Origin: Dendrobium chrysotoxum
Lineage: Eukaryota; Streptophyta; Magnoliopsida; Asparagales; Orchidaceae
Length of the DNA: 64,000 nt
Direction: 5' to 3'
Assembly (NCBI GenBank): GCA_019925795.1
Contig: CM034304.1
Location: forward strand, 12,897,471 to 12,961,470
A program made the position numbers and the translations under genes. Below the pieces are notes generated by a model, which ran no database searches, had not been told where the DNA came from, and saw only the letters and a program-made list of their open reading frames with translations. Of this stretch, positions 12,367-20,300 are shown one piece after another; position 1 is the stretch's first letter; each line of letters starts with the position of its first letter.

Positions 12367-12866
12367 NNNNNNNNNNNNNNNNNNNNNNNNNNNNNNNNNN
12401 NNNNNNNNNNNNNNNNNNNNNNNNNNNNNNNNNNNNNNNNNNNNNNNNNNNNNNNNNNNNNNNNNNNNNNNNNNNNNNNNNNNNNNNNNNNNNNNNNNNN
12501 NNNNNNNNNNNNNNNNNNNNNNNNNNNNNNNNNNNNNNNNNNNNNNNNNNNNNNNNNNNNNNNNNNNNNNNNNNNNNNNNNNNNNNNNNNNNNNNNNNNN
12601 NNNNNNNNNNNNNNNNNNNNNNNNNNNNNNNNNNNNNNNNNNNNNNNNNNNNNNNNNNNNNNNNNNNNNNNNNNNNNNNNNNNNNNNNNNNNNNNNNNNN
12701 NNNNNNNNNNNNNNNNNNNNNNNNNNNNNNNNNNNNNNNNNNNNNNNNNNNNNNNNNNNNNNNNNNNNNNNNNNNNNNNNNNNNNNNNNNNNNNNNNNNN
12801 NNNNNNNNNNNNNNNNNNNNNNNNNNNNNNNNNNNNNNNNNNNNNNNNNNNNNNNNNNNNNNNNNN
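12367..12866. other. Assembly gap, 500 N
   Basis: Exactly 500 N, a conventional placeholder for unknown size. The left side ends in the element 2 leader, while the right side starts in the middle of the element 1 LTR. At least several kb of the element 1 5' LTR must be missing here. Open frames that cross it are artefacts of N translation. Confidence 0.98.
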
Positions 12867-13337
12867 CGAGTGCATGATTTATTATTTTTTCTCCAGTTTC
12901 TTCTCACTACCTTAGTCCCTCCGGATGCTGATGTGAGCCGTGCATGTTGACTAAGCCTAGTTGAACCTCTCTTTCCCTTCGAGTAGGACTTCCTAGTCTC
13001 TGCCCTATGTGCCAATCCCAATTTTGAAAGAATAATGTAGAATCCTTAATCAAGAGTATTCTCAGGCTCCGGCTTGAGATGTAATTAACCACGGGGGCTT
13101 GCGCCCGTGGGAAACCGCATCCCACTCTCAAATAAACCCCATTCGAGCTAATGTATCGGGTGGGGGAAACCCGTTGTGACGATCAGATCATATATATTAT
13201 TACCCATCGGGGTGTGCTGGTGAGAGCCGCTATCCTCAATAGTTAATCGTATGCATGATCGAATCTGCCCTTCCATTGGCCAGATACTGTCTCCCCTCGC
13301 GGGGCGATGGTGTCTGCAGTCCTTTCGGAGGTCCACA
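12867..13337 (+). repeat. 5' LTR of element 1, last 471 bp only
   Basis: Aligns end to end without net length change to 34184-34654. Differences I saw: two positions in a T/A run near 12880 and three single changes (TTTTGAAAG/TTTCGAAAG, ATCAAG/ATCGAG, GTATCG/GTACCG), all C-to-T type on one strand. It ends GTCCACA directly before the primer binding site. The rest of this LTR is in the gap. Confidence 0.93.
13089..13110 (+). other. Hairpin near the LTR 3' end (5' copy)
   Basis: CCACGGG and CCCGTGG arms, extended by a GC/GC pair around a TT loop with one G-G mismatch. The same hairpin is at 34406-34427 in the 3' LTR. In LTR2 the equivalent position is decayed. In a retroelement RNA it would sit near the R-U5 end. 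Confidence 0.5.
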
Positions 13338-13343
13338 GGTTTC

Positions 13344-13361
13344 TGGCGACCACGGTGGGAC
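13344..13361 (+). other. Primer binding site of element 1 (tRNA-Arg type)
   Basis: TGGCGACCACGGTGGGAC starts six bases after the LTR end. It is complementary to a tRNA 3' end reading ...CCCACCGTGGTCGCCA, which fits the eukaryotic tRNA-Arg isoacceptor family that ends in TGGTCG plus CCA. Priming by tRNA-Arg is established for Ogre elements. The element 2 site (57483) fits a different tRNA-Arg. Confidence 0.8.
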
Positions 13362-13677
13362 AGGTTTCTCTCTCCATCTTTGGATTCTATATTATTCTCT
13401 CTTATTTGTACTCCGGATTGGTACTCCTTAGATTAGGTTCGTCCACTCTTAGTTAGGGTCCTCCTTAGTTAGGATCGTCCTTCTTTTTCTTAGTTAGGGT
13501 TCCCCCCCCCCTAGCTAGGTTTCTTTCTTTCCGTTCTTCTTAGTTAGGGTTTCCCCCTAGCTAAGCTTCCTTTCCTTCTGACCTTCTAGGTCATTCGTTC
13601 CCTATCTATCATTCATCTTCTCGTTATTTCTTACTAATCATTTTAAATTTCTTTTCTTCTTCTTGGCAGACAGTGCC
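13362..13677 (+). other. 5' leader of element 1 with CTTAGTTAGGGT repeats and an intron-like acceptor
   Basis: Pyrimidine-rich leader. Five or six imperfect copies of CTTAGTTAGGGTY occur between about 13426 and 13566. Just before the gag start there is a branch-point-like TACTAAT (13632-13638), a pyrimidine tract and TTGGCAG ending at 13669, which together look like a plant 3' splice site. CAG/GTTTCT at 13361-13368 is one possible but weak donor. Splicing is inferred only. Confidence 0.5.
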
Positions 13678-14433
13678 ATGGCTTCCTTCGTGCCTTCCGT
13701 TACTTTCAGTTTTGGTTCTGACGCGCGGGTGACACTTCCTGAGTCCCTGCTAGCCAGTCCTCCCGCTGGAGGAATCACTTTTGGTTCTTTCACTGACTCG
13801 GCCTTCGTCACTCTTGGCGGGCCGACCCCTGCCGAGGCTTGCTGCCTACTCTCCTCCCCAGAGGAGGGCTCGCGCAGCCATGCGACCTTTTGGACGTCCA
13901 GTTGCTCGGCGGACAGCCCGGGCACCTGCTCGTCCTACTCCTGTTCGTGTGCAGCCGGCACACCCTGTGGTTAGGCAGCCAGTGCCTAGACCACTCCCAG
14001 TTCAGCCCACTCGTCCAGCGGTTAGGCGACCAGCGCCTACTGCACCTGTTGTTCAGACTGCCCCGGCCCCTCAGCGCCGGCGGACAGTAGTTACCCCTGT
14101 TGTTACTCCGGCAGAGGCAGCTCGTGTTCGGGTTCCCCCTCCTTCTTCCTCTAGGAAGAGGGGTGCCCAGACCGAGGCTCCTTCGCCTTCCTCCCGTCGG
14201 TTTTCAGCTTTCGCTCGACTGTCTCATCCAGAGACCCTCGTGCAGACCCCGACACTTCCCGTTCCCCCTGCCACTCAGGTGGTGGGTTCAGATGTTGCTT
14301 CGTCTTCCGCCTCCGGCCTTGGGAGAAGGGCCCGGAGGAATAGAAAACCGTAGACTTCGGTTGGCTGCATCCGAGGCAGATAGACAGCGGATGGCAGATT
14401 CGTTGGCCTCACCAGGAGCCAGTTCAGAGGAGA
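13678..14433 (+). pseudogene. gag: gag N-terminal extension of element 1, frame-broken
   Basis: The ATG at 13678 has a good plant start context (GCC before, G after). Its frame opens with ASFVPSVTFSFGSD and resembles the first residues of the element 2 gag (59277). Reading then appears to pass from frame 1 to frame 2 (near 13810-13870; P/R/A/V-rich text such as RPFGRPVARRTARAPARP), to frame 3 (near 14340) and back to frame 1 (near 14430). No single frame is open throughout. The region is low in complexity, rich in Pro, Arg, Val and Gln, and basic. In Ogre a separate ORF1 precedes gag; whether this is that ORF or a gag extension is unclear. Sequencing indels in a GC-rich stretch could explain some of the breaks. 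Confidence 0.6.
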
Positions 14434-16236
14434 GTGGTCCCTAGGCAGCGGGCACCACGACCAGTTGCAGTTTCCCCTACCCCGGACGTTACAGTTGCCC
14501 CTGAGATAGCAGCGGTTCAGGGAGGACGCTTCTCCCTACTGACACACAGTGGTGATGAGGAGGACGTTGCTCGCATTGCGGCGGCCCCTCCTGTCGCTAC
14601 TACTTTACCACGCGCTAGGGTCCCCAGGGATGATGCTGCTCGAACCCTCTCTCAGAGGATTCGGAGTATTATCCGCTTAGCGCGGGGTCGAGGCCCTGTC
14701 AGTCGAGAGAGGTTACTCCACCAGATTTCTCAGGCGTCCGTTCAGTTGCAGAGACAGACTGCTAGACAGAGGTACAGGTGGCAGAGAGGACAGCCACCCA
14801 GGCAGCCTGTTAGTCCAGTTCCGTTGGCGAGACCACAGACAGTTACTCCGGTTGTTGGACGACGCCCACGTCGTCATGGACAGAGGCAGCAGTTGGAACC
14901 TCCCAGACCCCAGCTCCCTTCAGTTGTAGTAGCCCCGCAGCAGTCAGTTGCCCCTACTGGGTCCCATCGCAGTAGATGGGTGTGGAGACGACGACAGGCA
15001 GAGTCCCCTGTCGATGCAGTACAGCCAGTTCAGGCAGTTGAGCAGTTAGAGGCAGTTGTTCCTTCCGGATCAGAGGCAGTTCCGATGGTCTGTGATGCAG
15101 CAACGGACGATGATGTTGCAGTTTCTCCTAGTGGTTCACCGGTTCGGGCAGAGCCAGCCCTTAGCCCTTACGAGACCTCTTCCCCTTTGAGTCCGTATGC
15201 AGAGGACTTCCATCAGACCCTCTACGAGGATGATGCACTTGAGGATGATTTACTCGAGGAGGAGTCAGATGGAGATATATCGGTACACAGAGTATGCGTG
15301 GTTACTAGACGTGGCCACTCAGACGAGCAGATAGAGGCAGATGATGATGATGAGCAGGGAGAAGCTGAGGTAGGAGGATCTCCCCGGTCAGTTGAGACAG
15401 ATGCCACAGTACTACAGTTACAGACTCAGATGGCAGAGATGGCCAGGGCCATGGCAGCGATGACAGCTCAGTTGACAGCTTTGGGGGTGATGCCCCAGAT
15501 GACGGGCGTAGGCACTCCTGCTACGTCCAGGGACGAGCCAGCAGCACCACCTGTAGTAGCACCAGGTCCTGTGGGAGTAGACAGGGCCCAGAGACCAGTT
15601 CCAGTGGCACCGACAGCAGTTGCTTTTACTACCCCAGTCCAGAGTCTGTCAGTTCAGTTGTCAGCCGGACAGATTCAGGATCTGATTGCCCAGAAGGTCG
15701 AGCAGGCCATTTCCTCCAGGAAGTCTGGAGAGGTAGTTAGCAGGGGGCGTCCTTACCCAGTAGAGTACGAGCACGAGCCCTACCCCCCTGGTTTTGTCCC
15801 TCCTAGGTTCAGAGTCTTTGATGGGTTTGGGAACCCAAGGCAGCACGTGGCCCAGTACCGAGCCATCTGTTGCAACATAGGAGGGAACGACGCACTGATG
15901 TTGAGACTCTTTGTTAGCAGTTTAGTTGGGGTGGCCTTTGCCTGGTACGCCGACCTCCCCAACGATTCAGTACGCACCTTTGCAGAGTTGGAGCAGTTGT
16001 TTGTTCAGAGGTTTGTCAGTGCAGAGCACCGAGTTACAGTTGGAGAGCTAGTTGTGACTAGACAGCGGCCCCGAGAGCCTCTCCCAGATTACATAGTCAG
16101 ATGGAGGAACCTCAGCCTACAGTGTGAGCCCCAGTTACAGGAGCAGCATGCAGTAGAAATTTTGTTGAAGAACATAGATGGTCCGATAGCACCTTATCTG
16201 AAGGGTTTCAGCATTAGAACCTTCAGAAGTTGTTGA
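14434..16236 (+). CDS. gag: Gag capsid-type protein of element 1
   Basis: The longest open piece of gag (600 residues). Residues 1-435 are low complexity with V/P/Q-rich, basic and acidic blocks (a D/E cluster near 265-315) and a short helical, Met/Gln/Ala-rich stretch near 325-350 that could be a coiled coil. Residues about 435-595 form a retrotransposon Gag domain (the Retrotrans_gag family), with the landmarks GRPYPVEY, RVFDGFGNPRQHVAQYRA, WYADLP, FVQRF and IVRWRNLSLQCEP. Gag would assemble the cytoplasmic virus-like particle that packages the element RNA. The frame ends at 16236, just past KGFSIRTF; the element 2 relative continues at this point, so a single-base loss near 16222 has cut the protein off from its C-terminal part. 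The start at 14434 is simply the first ATG of this frame, not a likely true start. Confidence 0.85.
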   Translation: MVPRQRAPRPVAVSPTPDVTVAPEIAAVQGGRFSLLTHSGDEEDVARIAAAPPVATTLPRARVPRDDAARTLSQRIRSIIRLARGRGPVSRERLLHQISQASVQLQRQTARQRYRWQRGQPPRQPVSPVPLARPQTVTPVVGRRPRRHGQRQQLEPPRPQLPSVVVAPQQSVAPTGSHRSRWVWRRRQAESPVDAVQPVQAVEQLEAVVPSGSEAVPMVCDAATDDDVAVSPSGSPVRAEPALSPYETSSPLSPYAEDFHQTLYEDDALEDDLLEEESDGDISVHRVCVVTRRGHSDEQIEADDDDEQGEAEVGGSPRSVETDATVLQLQTQMAEMARAMAAMTAQLTALGVMPQMTGVGTPATSRDEPAAPPVVAPGPVGVDRAQRPVPVAPTAVAFTTPVQSLSVQLSAGQIQDLIAQKVEQAISSRKSGEVVSRGRPYPVEYEHEPYPPGFVPPRFRVFDGFGNPRQHVAQYRAICCNIGGNDALMLRLFVSSLVGVAFAWYADLPNDSVRTFAELEQLFVQRFVSAEHRVTVGELVVTRQRPREPLPDYIVRWRNLSLQCEPQLQEQHAVEILLKNIDGPIAPYLKGFSIRTFRSC

Positions 16237-17033
16237 CAAAGGTGATCAGTTTGCAGGACAGCATACCCGATTCAGTCCCTCCTAAGGTTGAGAGTCAACC
16301 TTCACGTAGACCTCAGCGGCAGGAGTCATCAGGAGCACCTCCACCTAGGAGAGGGGAGGTACACAGTACTTACGGGCCATCAGATAAGGGCAAGAAGCCC
16401 TTAGTCAGTTCAGCACCACCTCAGCAGTCTCACACACCGGGCCAGTCGGCAGTGCAGTCTAGACCCTCCCGTAGGACCCCAGAGAGTCAGCAGTACCTAC
16501 GGGAGAAGCTTAGTAAGGAATATCCCTTTAAAAGGGAAAGTGTGATGAAGATCTTCAAGTTCCTTACTAAGAGAAACATCTTAACATTCCCGAACAACAA
16601 TAGAGTGGAAGAGGAGGGGCAGACAGAACACCCACTCTATTGTCCATTTCACAGACATATCGGGCATGTCATAGAAGACTGCTATGTGTTCAAGGACAGA
16701 GTTGAGAAGCTCATGGCTAGTGGGCAGATCCACCTACAGGACAACGACTTGGTTCAGCCCAAGGGCAAGACACCTCAGACAGTTCAGATGATCTCGGGCT
16801 CCAGTAGTTGTAGTGACAGCCAGAGTGGCAGACAGAGCAGTCGTAGCAGATCACCCAGAGGTTCTGAGGGGGAGTGGCAGTTAGCACTCTCTAGGAAGAC
16901 GAGGCAGATGATCCGGCAGACAGTTCAGAGTTCAGAGGCAGTTGAGAGGAGGCCTACCCAGGCCAAATCGACAGTTGCCAGCCCAGTTTTCTTCGCCAGC
17001 ACCTTTTTCTTCTCCTGTTGTAGTGCCTACTGA
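16230..17033 (+). pseudogene. gag: Gag C-terminal part with zinc knuckle, element 1 (shifted frame)
   Basis: Continues the gag reading one frame over from the previous entry (overlap of a few bases). Near residues 132-150 it has CPFHRHIGHVIEDCYVFKD, a C-x2-H-x4-H-x4-C knuckle of the type found at the end of Tat-lineage Gag, which would bind RNA. It is followed by a Ser/Arg-rich stretch near residues 190-212. The frame fails at 17033; the next frame (up to 17136) carries the following text (CNKKMYEKEKF) before reading returns to the pol frame at about 17103. The 267-residue open frame is therefore a fragment of a longer Gag or Gag-Pol. Confidence 0.75.
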
Positions 17034-17315
17034 GCACATTTCTTTTCCTATTTTATGTAATAAAAAGATGTATGAAAAGGAAAAGTTTGTTGTAACTTCT
17101 GAGGGAAGACGGGACGCCTTCCAGCACTTACGCTGAAGGATTTCGTTCTCCCTTCAACTGATGATGAAATAATAGAAGAAGGTGATTCTGGCTACTTCTG
17201 GTGTTCTGCTCCTACTTTTATTTCTTCTAGCACTCGCTCTTTCAATATTTTACATGTTTCTTGTGATGATTCTGCATGTGACGAAGAGTCTGAGTGTGAT
17301 GAGGAACCGGTCTTT

Positions 17316-20300
17316 ATGATTCCGGAGGGTGGTTGTTACATGGATTCAGAAGATGAATCCGAGAACCCACTCCAGTCGCTTTCCTTGGAGCCAACACAGG
17401 CCATCACCGCTGAACCAAGTGAATCTCCTGTCAAAGATGACTCGATACAGGAAGTTCACTTGCGTTCAGGGAAGGTTCTTCCACCTAGGATGGCTAAGAA
17501 TACAAAAGAGAAAGATAAGAACATTGTTACCCAGCAGGACGATCCTATCCCTTCCTCCCAAGAGCAGTCTAAGGAGAAAGGGAAAGGCCCTCAGCTGGAG
17601 GTCGATTACAATGTGTTGGCCCATTTAAGGAAAATTCCTGCCCTTCTCAGTGTCTATGACGCTTTGATGATGTCTTCTGACTTGAGAGAGACCCTGGTAA
17701 AAGCACTACTCGAGCCAGAGTCCTATCAAGCCTTCTTTGCTTCCGAATCTGTTGGAGATGCATGCCTTTTGAGAGAGATGCCGTGCATTACCTTTTCAGA
17801 TCGTGATCTCCTCTTGGGTACCTCTGATCACAATCGTCCTTTGTATGTCACCGCTGAAGTCAATGGTTATGAGTTGAACAGGGTCCTCATTGACCAAGGA
17901 GCTTCAGTAAACATTTTGAGTTACGAAACCTTGAAGAGCCTCTCCCTGGGTCATCTGAAGTTAACCTCCGATAAGATTATGTTGAAAGGCTTCAATGACC
18001 AAGGACAGCGTGCCCTAGGGTCTATCACCCTACCCCTGAAGTTTGGAAATTTCCTTACTGAGGCGAAGTTTCATGTGATCGAGGCAGATACTTCATACAG
18101 GGCTCTCTTAGGAAGGCCCTGGATTCATGAGTATGGAATGGTGCCCTCCACCCTGCACCAATGTATGAAGTATATGAGGAATGAAGTTGAGTACTCCATT
18201 CCCGGGGATACCCAACCCTTTTCCGTGCATGAGGTCTCTATTTACGATGATGCTGAGCATTACATACCTCGTAAGAAGAGTAAACCTCCTTCTGCCCAGT
18301 CACCAGTGACACCTGCCAGTACTGTACAGGGTCCTGTACAGCTACCTGTGCAAGGTCCGTCACAGGTTAGTATTGAGGTAGATACCTCCACTGCAGATCC
18401 TGTTAGATCTCCTTTCCAATTTGCAGTTGGGCACGATGTTCCCCCTAGTAGAGGTAGGGGAGAGCGAGGTAGAGGTAGAGGTAGAGGATCGACTCGCCCG
18501 CCGCGAAACTACGACACTCAAATCCCTCCTCCCTCATACCTTTATGCTTCTCCTTTGACTGTCGAGTCCGACTCCTCTGACGATGAGATGATCATTACCC
18601 CTCATCGCTCAGCTCCCTCACCAGCCCCGGACTTCACTGATTATAGTTCACTACCTACCTTTTGTAGGTACCTGATACCCGAGGGTGGTTTAGTTATTGA
18701 CAGTGGTTCAGACGAGGAAGTAGACCCCCGACGTCAGACCGCTAGTCAACAGTCCCTTTCCCGTCAGATACGTGGAATAAGAGTTGAGGAGTCTCACCAA
18801 AGATCTTTGGTTACCCCCTCCACCAGTGATGGTGGCGCACTACAAGTTAGAGGTCGCCCTCCGCCTCCTCTGTACGAAACCTTTGTGCCACCACGAGCTA
18901 GTGAGTGTGCCTCGTTATCCCATAGTGTAGGTGCCCCACTGGGTCCTGGGAGTCAGGGTTCAGCGGAGACCGCTATAGATAACAGGGTCACAACTGCCCC
19001 TCGTTATTTTTCCCCTTTCGTGGAAGACTGTGTAGAGCGGGGTGTAGTCATCTCGACTTGGTCAGATGAACAAGCTCTACGACAGGCTCGTGTTTGGCGG
19101 ACTGATATGCCTCAAACTAAGCAAGGTTTAGGTTATGTCGAGCAGAGCTCACCTAACCATGCTAACATCCGAACGGTTTCCCACTCATACCCGGTTGTTT
19201 CTCTTACCGATAAAGAAGACCCGGGTGATGATGAGGATAGAGTACTCGATGCTCCTCAAGAGTTTGAAGATGGCATCACTTCTGCCATGGACGAATTGTG
19301 TGAGGTAAACTTAGGCACTGAATCAGATCCTAGACCTATTTTTCATAGTGTCTTGTTATCTGACTCAGAGGCTCAAGAATACATCGAGCTACTCTCAGAG
19401 TTTAAAGATTGCTTTGCCTGGAACTACACCGAGATGCCTGGTCTAAATCCAGATGTAGCAGTCCATAAACTAGCCATTAAGTCTGATGCAGTCCCTGTTA
19501 AACAAGCACCTCGTAGGATGAGGTTAGAAATAGAACAACAGGTGATCGCTGAGACTAAGAAGCTTATAGAGGCTGATTTCATTCGTGAAGAGAAGTACCC
19601 TACTTGGCTTGCCAACATTGTTCCAGTCCGGAAAAAGAACGGGCACATTCGTGTCTGTATCGACTTTCGTGATTTAAACAAGGCATGTCCTAAGGATGAT
19701 TTTCCTCTTCCTATCCCCGAGCTTATGGTGGATATAGCGTCGTCCCATAGCATTTTCTCCTTCATGGATGGTTCATCTGGTTACAATCAGATAAAGATGG
19801 ACCCCGAAGAGGAAAAGTTTACTGCGTTTCGCACACCTATAGGTGTGTTCTGCTACAAGGTGATGCCCTTTGGTCTCAAGAATGCCGGGGCCACTTATCA
19901 ACGTGCTATGACTGTTATCTTCGACGAGATGATACACGAGCAAGTTGAATGCTATGTGGATGATCTGGTAGTCAAAAGCAAGGTCCGTGGAGATCACCTT
20001 CGAGATCTACGAATCGTTTTTGAACGCCTACGCAAATATGATTTGAAAATGAACCCTCTAAAATGCGCATTTGGAGTTAGTGCAGGAAAGTTCCTGGGGT
20101 TTATAGTTCGCTACCGTGGCATTGAGATTGATCCTTCCATGATCAAAGCCATAGTAGATCTAAAACCCCCTAAAAGCCTTACCCAGCTAAGGTCTTTTCA
20201 AGGAAAGCTAGCCTTCCTGCGGAGATTTATCTCCAATTTGTCTGGTAGATGTCACCCCTTTGCTGCCCTGGCAAAGAAAGACGCCCGCTTTCACTGGAAT

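Noticed and set aside
12312..13021. Open reading frames of 187-229 codons across the N gap
   Set aside because: They are runs of X from N bases with a few real codons at the edges; no evidence of coding.
13426..13566. TTAGTTAGGG repeats as interstitial telomere sequence
   Set aside because: The unit is CTTAGTTAGGGTY with long pyrimidine spacers, not TTTAGGG, and it lies in the element 1 leader.
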